A stretch of DNA of 64,000 nucleotides from Rhodococcus pseudokoreensis (GTDB lineage: Bacteria > Actinomycetota > Actinomycetes > Mycobacteriales > Mycobacteriaceae): contig NZ_CP070619.1 of NCBI RefSeq assembly GCF_017068395.1, positions 2,914,001-2,978,000 on the forward strand, read 5' to 3'. The notes beneath the pieces were generated by a model. It was given only the letters and a program-made list of their open reading frames with translations, had not been told where the DNA came from and made no database searches. Position 1 is the first letter of the stretch; each line of letters starts with the position of its first letter. A program made the position numbers and the translations under genes. Below are positions 17,162 to 25,940 of the stretch, piece after piece.

Positions 17162-18333
17162 TGCCCACCCTGCCCGGGGTACACACCCGCGAACAACAGC
17201 TGGAACACCTTCGGCAGATGCACCTGGACTTCCGTCGACGGCACGAACGGCACCGTGCCGGTGTCGGCCACGACGAAATTCGCGTGCTTGCTGAGATCAG
17301 GGTTGGGAAGACCGTGGCAGTTCGGCCCACCTGTCGCGTTCACTTTCGGCAGGTCCTTCGGATAGGTGTACGGCTCCTGCCCGTACATGAAGCTGGCACT
17401 CAGCGCGATACCCGGCTGATTGCCGCCGATGAGCTGTTCGGCGAGGGGGATCACGTTGTTCAGGCCGACGATGAAGCAGGAGATCTCGGGCGAGTACTCG
17501 GCCAGCAGATCCGTCGTCGGGAGCAGCAGGCCGAGAGCGGAGTCCAGGTTCTGCTCGTTCTCGGTCAGGACGGTGTTCGCCGTGTCGGCCAGCCCGGTGA
17601 CGTTGAGCAGCACGGCGTCCAGATTGTCCTGTTCGTCGACGACGGTGCCGCTGGTGGCCGTCGCGTTGTCGAGCACCCGCAGCAGGTCGGGTGCGGTGTC
17701 GGCGTACACGTCGGTGACCTGCGCCGCCTTCGCCAGATCTTCCTGCAGCTGGGGCAGACTCGGGTTCATCTCCGCCAGGTAGCTGTCGCTCTGCTCGAGC
17801 AGGGCACCGAGTTCGTCACCCCGCCCGTGCAGCGCCGAGGAGATGGCACCGAGGGTGGCGTTGAGCTTCTCCGGCTGCACCTTGGCCAACACGTCGGACA
17901 GATGCTGGAAGACCGTGTTGAACTCGACGGTGACGTTCTCGGACGCGATGACGTCCCCCGACTGCAGAGGGGTGGACGACGGGTTCTCCGGCATCACGAA
18001 GTCGACGTACTTGGCGCCGAACACGGTGGTGGACTTGATCTCCACGGTCGCGTTGGACGGGATCAGCGACATCATGTCGGGGTACATCGCCAGCTTCAGC
18101 TCGGCGCCGTCCGTTACGTGTTCGATGGAGGCGACGCGGCCGACCTGGACACCGAGGAGCTTGACCTTGGCGTCGGGTTCCATCACCAGCCCGGAGCGAT
18201 CCGACGTCACGGTGACGGGCGTGGTCTCGTCGAACGTGCCGTTGAACATGGCCAGTGACACACCGATGATCGCGAGAAGACTCACCACGAGAACGAGTGC
18301 CGCGAGCTTCTTCTTCCCACCCGAATCAGTCAT
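17158..18333 (-). CDS. mce4A: Mce4A, sterol importer subunit
   Basis: A 391-residue Mce subunit with an N-terminal anchor (LAALVLVVSLLAIIGVSLAMF, about residues 10-30). Its Mce domain contains VTVTSDRSGLVMEPDAKVKLLGVQVGRV, followed by the helical region and a Cys-containing C-terminal part (GPNCHGLPNPDLS). MceA is the subunit most often linked to substrate binding and cell entry in mycobacteria. It starts 12 bases after the supB stop. First mce gene of the operon. Confidence 0.93.
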   Translation of the reverse strand: MTDSGGKKKLAALVLVVSLLAIIGVSLAMFNGTFDETTPVTVTSDRSGLVMEPDAKVKLLGVQVGRVASIEHVTDGAELKLAMYPDMMSLIPSNATVEIKSTTVFGAKYVDFVMPENPSSTPLQSGDVIASENVTVEFNTVFQHLSDVLAKVQPEKLNATLGAISSALHGRGDELGALLEQSDSYLAEMNPSLPQLQEDLAKAAQVTDVYADTAPDLLRVLDNATATSGTVVDEQDNLDAVLLNVTGLADTANTVLTENEQNLDSALGLLLPTTDLLAEYSPEISCFIVGLNNVIPLAEQLIGGNQPGIALSASFMYGQEPYTYPKDLPKVNATGGPNCHGLPNPDLSKHANFVVADTGTVPFVPSTEVQVHLPKVFQLLFAGVYPGQGGQ

Positions 18334-18345
18334 CTACCGGCACTC

Positions 18346-19197
18346 CTATCCCGAAAGGTTGAAGTTGCCGGACCCGCCGTAGATGGCGAGAGAGATGAGC
18401 AGGGTGACGGTGACGACGGCGATCAGCGAGGACCGCACCGCGTTGCCGACGGCCACACCGACGCCGACCGGGCCGCCCGACGCGTTGAAGCCGTAGTAGG
18501 TGTGGATGAGCATGATCGCGATCGCCATGACGATGGCCTGGGCGAACGACCACAGGATGTCCGTGGGTATCAGGAACGTCGAGAAGTAGTGGTCGTAGAC
18601 GCCGGACGACTGGTCGTACAGCACGACGGTCGCGAACCGGCTCGCCATGAACGACGCGATCACCGCCAGGGCGTACAGCGGAATGATCGCGATCATGCCC
18701 GCCATCACGCGGGTGCTGACCAGGTACGGGATCGACGGAATCGCCATCGTCTCGAGCGCGTCGATCTCCTCCGACACGCGCATCGCACCGAGCTGGGCGG
18801 TGGAGCCGGCGCCGATGGTGGCCGCCAGCCCGATACCCGCGATGACCGGCGCTGCGATGCGCACGTTGATGAACGCCGCGAAGAAGCCGGTGAGTGCCTC
18901 GACGCCGATGTTGCCGAGCGAGCTGTATCCCTGCACCGCGATGGTGCCACCCGTGAACAGGGTCAGGAAGCCGACGATGACGACCGTTCCGCCGATCACC
19001 GCGAGCGCACCGGTGCCCATGCTGATCTCGGCGATGAGCCGCAGCGTCTCCCTCGGATAGTGCATCAGGGCGCGGGGTGCCGAGCCGATGGCCCGCGCGA
19101 AGAACAGTGCCTGCTCACCGAGCCGGTCGATCGAACGGGACGCCGACGCGAACCGTCTGCGAGTTCGGGGAAAGCGCCCGGCCGCCGCTAGTGCCAT
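18346..19197 (-). CDS. supB: YrbE/MlaE-type permease SupB
   Basis: A 283-residue permease of the MlaE/YrbE family (YrbE4B). It has a long N-terminal interface segment and about five membrane helices. The conserved family loop reads GSTAQLGAMRVSEEIDALETMAI, a motif that contacts the ATPase. With SupA it should form the inner-membrane part of the Mce4 sterol importer, powered by a separate MceG-type ATPase not encoded here. supAB with mce4 is the established cholesterol uptake system of R. jostii RHA1 and M. tuberculosis. Starts 20 bases after supA. Confidence 0.93.
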   Translation of the reverse strand: MALAAAGRFPRTRRRFASASRSIDRLGEQALFFARAIGSAPRALMHYPRETLRLIAEISMGTGALAVIGGTVVIVGFLTLFTGGTIAVQGYSSLGNIGVEALTGFFAAFINVRIAAPVIAGIGLAATIGAGSTAQLGAMRVSEEIDALETMAIPSIPYLVSTRVMAGMIAIIPLYALAVIASFMASRFATVVLYDQSSGVYDHYFSTFLIPTDILWSFAQAIVMAIAIMLIHTYYGFNASGGPVGVGVAVGNAVRSSLIAVVTVTLLISLAIYGGSGNFNLSG

Positions 19198-19217
19198 CTA
19201 CTCCACCACCAAGTCGA

Positions 19218-19982
19218 TCACCCTGCCGTCAGTTTGATGCCGACGGCGGTGACGAGAACGTTGACCACGAAGAGGGCCATGAACGAGAACACGACGGTCT
19301 GGTTGACGGCGTCACCGACACTCTTCGCGCCGCCCTTGACGTTCAGGCCGAGGTAGGCGGCGACGAGGCCGGCGATCATGCCGAACAGACCGGCTTTGAC
19401 TTCCGAGATCACGAGCTCCCCGAAACCGGTGAGCAGCGTGATGCCGTTGACGAACGCACCCGGGTTGACGTCCTGGATGTAGACCGAGAAGACGAAACCG
19501 CCGAGGATGCCGATGGTGCAGACCAGCCCGTTGAGCAGGAGCGCCACGACGGTCGAGGCCAGCACGCGCGGCACGACCAGGCGGTGGATCGGATTGATGC
19601 CCAGCACCCGCATCGCGTCGATCTCTTCGCGGATGGTGCGGGCGGAGAGGTCTGCGCAGATGGCGGTGGCACCCGCACCCGCCACGATGAGCACGGTGAC
19701 GATGGGGCCGACCTGGGTGACGGTGCCGAGAGCGGCGCCCGCGCCACTGAGGTCTGCCGCGCCGATCTCGCGCAGGAGGATGTTGATCGTGAAGCTCACC
19801 AGCACCGTGAACGGAATGGCCACCAGCACGGTGGGCACCATCGAGACCCGGGCGACGAACCACGCCTGGTCGACGAACTCACGACGCTGGAAGGGCCTCG
19901 AAAAGACTGCCCTCAACGTTTCGCCCGACATCGTGAAGAACCCGCCGACCGCACGCAACGGCACCTCGAGGAGGTCTACCAT
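19218..19982 (-). CDS. supA: YrbE/MlaE-type permease SupA
   Basis: A 254-residue MlaE/YrbE permease (YrbE4A) with about five membrane helices and the family motif DLSARTIREEIDAMRVLGINP near residues 110-130. It pairs with SupB. First gene of a leftward operon running supA-supB-mce4ABCDEF and two Mce-associated genes, with junctions that overlap or have very small gaps. A GGAGGAGGACGG-like ribosome site precedes the ATG. Two KstR-type boxes lie in the 577 bases upstream, so the whole importer should be derepressed when sterol metabolites bind KstR (kstR itself is not in this window). Confidence 0.93.
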   Translation of the reverse strand: MVDLLEVPLRAVGGFFTMSGETLRAVFSRPFQRREFVDQAWFVARVSMVPTVLVAIPFTVLVSFTINILLREIGAADLSGAGAALGTVTQVGPIVTVLIVAGAGATAICADLSARTIREEIDAMRVLGINPIHRLVVPRVLASTVVALLLNGLVCTIGILGGFVFSVYIQDVNPGAFVNGITLLTGFGELVISEVKAGLFGMIAGLVAAYLGLNVKGGAKSVGDAVNQTVVFSFMALFVVNVLVTAVGIKLTAG

Positions 19983-20070
19983 CCGTCCTCCTCGTCCATG
20001 ATCTCGCCCAGCACCGACTGTCAGTTCGAGCCCAGCCCCCCCAGCGGTCTGTGACTCAGGTCATATTAAC

Positions 20071-20084
20071 TAGAACGTGTTCAC
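20071..20084. promoter_or_regulatory. KstR-type operator (supA/mce4 proximal)
   Basis: TAGAACGTGTTCAC has the AACnnGTT core with a left arm TAG and a weaker right arm. It is 89 bases upstream of the supA ATG, a good place to block the operon promoter. Confidence 0.8.
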
Positions 20085-20388
20085 CTGTCAAAGGTGGTCG
20101 CTCATCAGCAAGAATCGTCCCACATTCAGCACGCCCCGAGGGCCGGATTCGACCGAAAGTCCGGGCGTGTCGCCGCCCGACCGAGCCAGGCAGTTCGTGC
20201 CGGCCGGAAGCACGGAGCGGTATCGCTAAGACGTTATAGCACAAGAACTTTAGATGAATATCATCGCATAAGGCCGAGCGTGGGAATCGTCTGTGCGTCC
20301 GATTCCGGTGGCCGCGCGCGCCCGCTGGGCGCCGGCGCTTCGGGAGTGTCGCGGGCAAGGGTGATCGAACCGGTCGACGACGGAAAAC

Positions 20389-20402
20389 TAGAACACGATC
20401 TA
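20389..20402. promoter_or_regulatory. KstR-like operator (supA/mce4 distal)
   Basis: TAGAACACGATCTA keeps the outer arms and the AAC half but has GAT for GTT. It lies about 407 bases upstream of supA and 158 bases beyond the hsd4A stop. It may be a weaker auxiliary site. Confidence 0.5.
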
Positions 20403-20559
20403 GTCAAATCCGGCACGCGTTCCACAACCCCTCCACCGTCACCCGGCCCCGCTCCGCAGCTGTTCAGTTGCCTTCAGTATCGCCCATCGCGGACGCATTA
20501 CCTGCGGAAACGATACGCAAACCCGCTTCGTGTCGATTCTTCGCCCCGCGGGACGCGGA

Positions 20560-21477
20560 TCAGCCCAGTTCGCGCAGCGCCGCGGAGGCCGAGAACATCG
20601 CGGCCGGATCCCGGTCCCCGAAGTAGGTTCCGAGCTCCGCGGCGAGCGCATCGGGCGTCCACCGGCCGTCCGCGGCGTCGAAGCGCCGCTCCACGACCGG
20701 GGCTGCCATCAACGCCACCATCGGGCCGTAGACGACGAAGACCTGACCGTTCACGGAGTCGGCGGCGGGAGATGCGAGGTAAGCGACCAGCGCGGCGACA
20801 TGCTCGGGCGACAACGGATCGACCCCCTCCGCGGGGGCCTCCCCGAAGACGTTCTCGGTCATCGACGTGCGGGCCCGAGGGCAGATCGCGTTGGCCCGGA
20901 CGCCGTACCGGGAGAGTCCTCGGGCGGCGGACAGGGTGAGCGCGGTGATGCCCGCCTTGGCGGCGCCGTAATTCGCCTGCCCCTCGGGGCCGAGGAGCCC
21001 CGCCTCGGACGAGGTGTTGACGATGCGCCCGTACACGGGCGCGCCGGCCTCCTTCGACTTGCCCCGCCAGTACGACGCGGCGGAACGGCACAGCAGGAAG
21101 TGGCCGCGCAGATGAACTTTCAGCACCAGGTCCCAGTCCTCGTCGGACATGTTGAACAGCATGCGATCCCGCGTGATGCCCGCATTGTTCACGAGGATGT
21201 CGAGGCTGCCGAGCCGGCTCTGCGCCGCCTCCATGATCGCGTCGGCGGTAGACCGTTCCCCGATGTCCCCTGCCACGAACTCGACCTTCGCGCCCAGGCC
21301 CCGGATCTCCTCCAGGGTCGCCTCGACCGCCTCGTTCGCGGCCAGGTCGTTGACGACGACGGACGCACCCGCGCGGGCCAGTGCGATCGCCTCGAACTTC
21401 CCGAGGCCGGATCCGGCACCGGTCACGACAGCAACCTTGCCGTCCAAGTTCACTTCGCGGTCAGCCACAGCATTCAT
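20560..21477 (-). CDS. hsd4A: 17-beta-HSD4-type SDR, sterol side-chain hydroxyacyl-CoA dehydrogenase
   Basis: A 305-residue SDR resembling the dehydrogenase domain of multifunctional enzyme type 2. Cofactor motif TGAGSGLG at residues 19-26, NNAG at 97-100, catalytic Ser156/157 and Tyr170-xxx-Lys174 (YGAAK). Counterpart of Rv3502c, shown in actinobacteria to oxidise 3-hydroxyacyl-CoA side-chain intermediates and 17-beta-hydroxysteroids. The in-frame upstream extension (46 codons) runs through the KstR box. The ATG at 21477 has AGGAGA upstream and is the start. Reads leftward from its own KstR box, between fdxD and supA. Confidence 0.88.
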   Translation of the reverse strand: MNAVADREVNLDGKVAVVTGAGSGLGKFEAIALARAGASVVVNDLAANEAVEATLEEIRGLGAKVEFVAGDIGERSTADAIMEAAQSRLGSLDILVNNAGITRDRMLFNMSDEDWDLVLKVHLRGHFLLCRSAASYWRGKSKEAGAPVYGRIVNTSSEAGLLGPEGQANYGAAKAGITALTLSAARGLSRYGVRANAICPRARTSMTENVFGEAPAEGVDPLSPEHVAALVAYLASPAADSVNGQVFVVYGPMVALMAAPVVERRFDAADGRWTPDALAAELGTYFGDRDPAAMFSASAALRELG

Positions 21478-21550
21478 GAACACGCTCTCCTGGTTCTGTG
21501 CGCTCGCCGGAGGTCGTGAACCACGGCGCGGCGGTAGGTCGACGTCACTG

Positions 21551-21564
21551 TAGAACGTGTTCTC
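21551..21564. promoter_or_regulatory. KstR-type operator (hsd4A)
   Basis: TAGAACGTGTTCTC carries the AACnnGTT core with near-symmetric arms. It lies 74 bases before hsd4A and 18 bases beyond the fdxD stop, so hsd4A has its own regulated promoter. Confidence 0.85.
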
Positions 21565-21581
21565 ATTCCGGGCAACAATCC

Positions 21582-21773
21582 TCAGGGGTGCTCGGTGAGC
21601 GCTGCCCTCGGACACTGGGCGATCGCCGTACGCACGTCTTCCTCCCGGTCAGCGGGAGGAACGGCACTCGTGATGTGCAGCTGATCGTCGTCGTCGAGCT
21701 CGAAGATGTCGGGTGCGATCCCCACGCACACACCATTGGCCTCACAACGGTCGAAATCGACTCTGACCTCCAT
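21582..21773 (-). CDS. fdxD: [3Fe-4S]-type ferredoxin
   Basis: A 63-residue acidic ferredoxin. Cluster ligands are Cys10, Cys16 and Cys54 (RCEANGVC and CPRAA), with a non-Cys residue where a fourth ligand would be, as in [3Fe-4S] ferredoxins that serve P450s. Counterpart of Rv3503c (fdxD). The ATG at 21773 gives MEVRVDFDRC; an upstream start adding ten residues lacks support. Divergent from fadE26, with a KstR box between. Probable electron donor to a steroid P450 such as CYP125, by inference. Confidence 0.88.
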   Translation of the reverse strand: MEVRVDFDRCEANGVCVGIAPDIFELDDDDQLHITSAVPPADREEDVRTAIAQCPRAALTEHP

Positions 21774-21856
21774 GGCAACCCTCACTTCATCTCGTCTCGT
21801 CACTCATGGATCCGGGTGCGGCCAGGCTGTGGCGCACGCCGTTCCTGCGATAACAC

Positions 21857-21870
21857 TAGAACCTGTTCCA
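21857..21870. promoter_or_regulatory. KstR-type operator (fdxD / fadE26)
   Basis: TAGAACCTGTTCCA matches the core and both arms except one base. It lies in the divergent promoter region, 84 bases from fdxD and 151 bases from fadE26. Confidence 0.82.
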
Positions 21871-21965
21871 GTCGTGTGCAATGATTCGTTCCACGACTGC
21901 GGGCACGCCCACCGGGCACGCTCCGGGGCCGGCCCGAGCCGACTCCGCCGATGCACCGCAGAGAC

Positions 21966-21979
21966 TGGAACCTGTGCCA
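21966..21979. promoter_or_regulatory. Second KstR-like operator before fadE26
   Basis: TGGAACCTGTGCCA is fully arm-symmetric (TGG/CCA) but has GTG for GTT in the right half. It sits 42 bases upstream of the fadE26 ATG, giving this divergent region two sites 109 bases apart. Confidence 0.6.
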
Positions 21980-22020
21980 GATTTCAGCTGATTTCGCTCT
22001 CGGACCGGAGAGGTATTTCG

Positions 22021-23202
22021 ATGCACATCACGTACACACCGCAGCAGCAACAGCTGCGGGAAGAGCTGCGCGCGTACTTCGCGAAGCTGATGACGCCGGA
22101 GCGTCGAGAGGCACTGGCCGCCACCACCGGCGAATACGGCGAAGGCAACGTCTACCGTGACGTCGTCGCCCAGATGGGCAGGGACGGCTGGCTGACACTC
22201 GGGTGGCCCAGGGAGTACGGCGGCCAGGAACGATCCGCCATGGAACAGCTGATCTTCACCGACGAGGCGGCCATCGCAGGCGCGCCCGTCCCCTTCCTCA
22301 CCATCAACTCGGTGGCGCCGACGATCATGCACTTCGGCACCCCCGAGCAGAAATCGTTCTTCCTTCCCAAGATCTCGGCCGGCGAACTGCACTTCTCCAT
22401 CGGCTACTCCGAGCCCGAAGCGGGCACCGACCTCGCCAGCCTCCGCACCACCGCGGTCAAGGACGGCGACGACTACGTCATCAACGGCCAGAAGATGTGG
22501 ACGAGCCTGATCGCGTACGCCGACTACGTGTGGCTCGCATGCCGCACCGACCCCGGCGCGAAGAAGCACAAGGGCATCAGCATGCTGATCGTCCCGACCA
22601 CCGCCGAAGGCTTCTCGTACACCCCCGTCCACACGATGGCGGGACCGGACACCAGCGCCACCTACTACCAGGACGTCCGGGTGCCCTCGTCCGCGCTCGT
22701 CGGCCCCGAACACGGCGGCTGGGCGCTGATCACCAACCAGCTCAACCACGAACGCGTCGCCCTGACGTCCGCCGGGCCGGTCCTCACCGCCCAGCGGGAG
22801 GTGCGCGAATGGGCGCAGAACACCAAGCTGCCGGACGGCCGCCGCGTCATCGACCAGGAGTGGGTGCAGATCAATCTCGCACGCGTCCACGCGAAGGCCG
22901 AGTACCTAAAACTCATGAACTGGGAGATCGCTTCCTCCACCGATCAGGCTCCCGGCCCCGAGGCGGCGTCGGCGAACAAGGTGTACGGCACGGAGTTCGC
23001 CACCGAGGCGTACCGGCTGCTGATGGAGATCCTCGGACCGTCGGCCACGCTGCGGCAGAACTCCCCCGGCGTCCTGCTGCGCGGGCGGCTCGAGCGGATG
23101 CACCGGTCGTCGCTGATCCTCACGTTCGGCGGCGGAACCAACGAGGTGCAGCGCGACATCATCGCCATGACCGCCCTCGGCCTGCCCCCCGCGAAGCGTT
23201 AG
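22021..23202 (+). CDS. fadE26: Steroid side-chain acyl-CoA dehydrogenase, alpha subunit
   Basis: A 393-residue acyl-CoA dehydrogenase. Family signature segments include FSIGYSEPEAGTDLASLRT, DYVINGQKMWTS and the C-terminal FGGGTNEVQRDIIA. Counterpart of M. tuberculosis FadE26 (ChsE4), which pairs with FadE27 as an alpha2-beta2 enzyme dehydrogenating 3-oxocholest-4-en-26-oyl-CoA. Glu244 in LNHERV falls where the catalytic base is reported for FadE26, by position. The frame is open far upstream, but the ATG at 22021 follows GGAGAGG and starts the conserved sequence. First gene of a rightward fadE26-fadE27-fadD17 operon. Confidence 0.92.
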   Translation: MHITYTPQQQQLREELRAYFAKLMTPERREALAATTGEYGEGNVYRDVVAQMGRDGWLTLGWPREYGGQERSAMEQLIFTDEAAIAGAPVPFLTINSVAPTIMHFGTPEQKSFFLPKISAGELHFSIGYSEPEAGTDLASLRTTAVKDGDDYVINGQKMWTSLIAYADYVWLACRTDPGAKKHKGISMLIVPTTAEGFSYTPVHTMAGPDTSATYYQDVRVPSSALVGPEHGGWALITNQLNHERVALTSAGPVLTAQREVREWAQNTKLPDGRRVIDQEWVQINLARVHAKAEYLKLMNWEIASSTDQAPGPEAASANKVYGTEFATEAYRLLMEILGPSATLRQNSPGVLLRGRLERMHRSSLILTFGGGTNEVQRDIIAMTALGLPPAKR

Positions 23203-23212
23203 GACTACCACC

Positions 23213-24334
23213 ATGGACTTCACTCCCACCGAGGCCCAGCAGGATCTTGCCGGGCTCACCCGAGGAATCGTCTCGGATCTCGTCACCAACGACCGGTTGC
23301 GCGAACTCGACGCGGCGGAGGACCGTCTCGATCGCCGGCTGTGGTCCGCGCTCGCGTCGTCGGACGTCCTCAGTGCCGCGCTGCCGGAATCGGTGGGCGG
23401 CGACGGTTTCGGCGTCCTCGAGCAGTGCAGCATCCTCGTCGAACTGGGCCGGGCCGTGGCGGCGGTCCCCTACCTGTCGTCGATCGTGATGGCGGCCGGG
23501 GCGATCGCGCAATACGGAAGTGAACAGCAGCGTGCCGACTGGGGCACTCCGGCCGCGCGGGGCGAGAAGATCCTCACCGTGGCCCTCGACGAGGAACTGG
23601 GCGACAACCCGGCCGCGCCCACCACCCGTGCCGAACCCGGCGCGGACGGCTGGACGCTCGACGGCACCAAGATCGTGGTCGACGCGGCACCGTCCGCCGA
23701 CCTCTTCCTGGTCCCGGCAACCACCCCGGACGGGGTCGCGGTGTTCCTCGTCCGCCCCGACGACGCCGGGGTGACCGTCACCCGCCAGCAGACCGTCGAC
23801 CTGGCCAGTGTCGGTGAGGTGACCCTCCGCGGAGTGTCGCTGTCCGGGGACCGCCTGCTCGGCACCGTCGAGCAGGGCAGCGAGATCGTCGACTGGATCG
23901 TCGAGCGCGGCACGCTCGGCGCGTGCGCGTACCAGTACGGCGTCCTCGACGAATCCCTGAAACTCACCGCGGCCTACGCCCGGGAGCGGGTGCAGTTCGG
24001 CCGGCCCATCGGCAGCTTCCAGGCCGTGGCCCAGCGACTCGCCGACGGCTACATCGACGTGAAGGGCGTCCGGCTCACACTGTGGCAGGCGGCGTGGCGG
24101 CTCAGCGAGGGACTGCCCAGCGAAGGCGACGTCCAGACCGCCAACTTCTGGGCGTCCGACGCCGGACACCGGGTGTCGCACACCCTCGTCCACGTCCACG
24201 GCGGCGTCGGACTCGACGAGGACCACCCCGTGCACCGGTACTTCCTCGCCGCCAAGGCGCTCGAGTTCCGGCTCGGTTCGGCCACGCAGCAGTTGCGGGT
24301 CCTCGGCGCCGAACTGGCCACCGTCCCGGCATGA
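23213..24334 (+). CDS. fadE27: Steroid side-chain acyl-CoA dehydrogenase, beta subunit
   Basis: A 373-residue acyl-CoA dehydrogenase-like subunit, the same length as M. tuberculosis FadE27 (ChsE5). It has the ACAD fold (DFTPTEAQQDLAGL at the start, YARERVQFGRPIGSFQAV in the C-terminal half, HVHGGVGLDEDHPVHRY near the end). It diverges in the substrate-binding middle, as expected for the non-catalytic partner. Ten bases follow the fadE26 stop, and it overlaps fadD17 as ATGA, so the three proteins are made together. Confidence 0.92.
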   Translation: MDFTPTEAQQDLAGLTRGIVSDLVTNDRLRELDAAEDRLDRRLWSALASSDVLSAALPESVGGDGFGVLEQCSILVELGRAVAAVPYLSSIVMAAGAIAQYGSEQQRADWGTPAARGEKILTVALDEELGDNPAAPTTRAEPGADGWTLDGTKIVVDAAPSADLFLVPATTPDGVAVFLVRPDDAGVTVTRQQTVDLASVGEVTLRGVSLSGDRLLGTVEQGSEIVDWIVERGTLGACAYQYGVLDESLKLTAAYARERVQFGRPIGSFQAVAQRLADGYIDVKGVRLTLWQAAWRLSEGLPSEGDVQTANFWASDAGHRVSHTLVHVHGGVGLDEDHPVHRYFLAAKALEFRLGSATQQLRVLGAELATVPA

Positions 24335-25902
24335 CCGCCACGCTCGCCCGCACCGTGTCGGACCTGCTGCTCGGTGTCGCGGATTCCGGCGCACGGGGCC
24401 TGTACTTCGAGGACGGGTTCGTGTCGTGGTCCGAGCACGTGCGGGCGAGCCTGCGACGCGCCGCGATTCTCGACGACCTCCTCGACGCGCAGCGGCCCCG
24501 GCACTTCGGGGTCCTGATGGACAACGTCCCCGAGTTCTCCCTCCTGGCCGGGGCGGCGGCGCTGTCCGGCGCCGTGCTCGTGGGGCTCAACACCACTCGG
24601 CGCGGGGAGTCGCTGGCCCGCGACATCGCGCTGGCCGACTGCCAGGTGGTTTTCACCGAATCCGGCCGGTCCGCCCTGCTGGACGGCGTCGACCCCGGTG
24701 TTCCCGTCGTCGACGTGGATTCACCGGCATGGTCCGATCTGCTCGCCGAGGAACGCCCCGACTTCACGCCGAGGGCCGCCGCGCCCGAAGACCTGTTCAT
24801 GCTCATCTTCACGTCGGGCACGAGCGGCGACCCGAAGGCGGTGCGGTGCACGCACGCGAAGATCACCGGACCCGGCGTCATGCTCGCCGAGCGTTTCGCG
24901 CTGTCCCCGGACGACGTCGTGTACATGTCGATGCCGATGTTCCATTCCAACGCCATGATGGCGGCGTGGTCCGTGGCGCTCGCGGGGCACAGCTCGATTG
25001 CGCTGCGGCGCAGGTTCTCCGCGTCGAACTTCCTGCCCGACGTGCGGAGGTTCGGCGTCACGTATGCCAACTACGTCGGGAAGCCGCTGTCGTATGTGCT
25101 GGCGAATCCCGAACGGCCCGACGACGCCGACAACACCCTGCGGGTGATGTACGGCAACGAGGGCTCCGCGCCCGCGGTCGCGGCGTTCGCGCGTCGCTTC
25201 GGCACCGAAGTGATCGACGGGTTCGGCTCCACCGAGGGCGGCATCGCCATCTCCTCGACACCGGAGGCGCCACCGGGTTCTCTGGGCAGGCTCCCCGAGG
25301 GTGTCGCGATCCTCGATCCAGACACCGGAGATCCTTGCCCGCCTGCCGAATTCGACACTGCCGACCGGGTGGTCAACGCGGAGGCCGCGACGGGTGAACT
25401 CGTCAACGTCGCGGGGTCGGGGGCGTTCGCGGGCTACTACAAGAACCCCGAGGCCGACGCCGAACGGATCCGCGACGGAAAGTACTGGAGCGGCGACCTC
25501 GCCTACCGGGACGCCGACGGGTTCGTCTACTTCGCCGGCCGCAGTTCCGGGTGGCTGCGCGTCGACGGCGAGAACCTCGGATCGGCACCCATCGAACGCA
25601 TCCTCCTGCGGTACGACGGCTTCGCCCAGGTGACGGTGTACGGGGTACCCGACGTCGAGGTCGGGGACCGGGTGATGGCGGCCGTCGTGCCGACGCGGGA
25701 TTTCGATCCCGTGGCGTTCGCGGCCTTCCTCGACGCGCAATCCGATCTGGGTCCGAAGCAGCGCCCGAGTCTGATCCGGGTGTGTGCGGAGTTCCCGCGG
25801 ACGGCCACGTTCAAGGTGCTCACCCGCGTGCTGAGCGCCGAGGCCACGGGATGCACCGATCCGGTGTGGTTCCTCGCCGGGGACCGCTACTCCCCCAGGT
25901 GA
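24331..25902 (+). CDS. fadD17: Steroid side-chain acyl-CoA synthetase
   Basis: A 523-residue ATP-dependent acyl-CoA ligase. The P-loop is FTSGTSGDPKAVRCTH (about residues 155-170), the A5-type motif GFGSTEGG near 297 and the A7 motif YWSGDLAYRDADGF near 385. The C-terminal lysine segment FPRTATFKVLTR is present. Counterpart of FadD17 (Rv3506), which activates shortened (C5) steroid side-chain acids; the exact substrate here is not shown. ATG overlaps the fadE27 stop. The gene ends inside a 20-bp hairpin. Confidence 0.9.
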   Translation: MTATLARTVSDLLLGVADSGARGLYFEDGFVSWSEHVRASLRRAAILDDLLDAQRPRHFGVLMDNVPEFSLLAGAAALSGAVLVGLNTTRRGESLARDIALADCQVVFTESGRSALLDGVDPGVPVVDVDSPAWSDLLAEERPDFTPRAAAPEDLFMLIFTSGTSGDPKAVRCTHAKITGPGVMLAERFALSPDDVVYMSMPMFHSNAMMAAWSVALAGHSSIALRRRFSASNFLPDVRRFGVTYANYVGKPLSYVLANPERPDDADNTLRVMYGNEGSAPAVAAFARRFGTEVIDGFGSTEGGIAISSTPEAPPGSLGRLPEGVAILDPDTGDPCPPAEFDTADRVVNAEAATGELVNVAGSGAFAGYYKNPEADAERIRDGKYWSGDLAYRDADGFVYFAGRSSGWLRVDGENLGSAPIERILLRYDGFAQVTVYGVPDVEVGDRVMAAVVPTRDFDPVAFAAFLDAQSDLGPKQRPSLIRVCAEFPRTATFKVLTRVLSAEATGCTDPVWFLAGDRYSPR

Positions 25903-25940
25903 GTGGCAAAGTGTGCTGGCGCACGCTTTGCCACTCACCT
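25897..25940. terminator. Bidirectional hairpin terminator, family A
   Basis: Left arm aggtgagtggcaaagtgtgc, 4-base loop, right arm complementary at 19 of 20 positions plus one G-T pair. It spans the stop codons of both convergent genes (fadD17 TGA at 25900-25902, NMO TAG at 25939-25941). A near copy of the stem closes another convergent pair at 41696-41735. Confidence 0.8.

Larger units (their letters stand above)
19983..20559. promoter_or_regulatory. supA-mce4 upstream region
   Basis: A 577-base non-coding stretch between hsd4A (3' end) and supA (start), both leftward. It is more AT-rich than its surroundings around 20220-20280. It holds KstR-type boxes near 20071 and 20389. Open frames here are shadows lacking conserved sequence. 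The long leader between the distal box and supA may carry a second promoter. Confidence 0.6.
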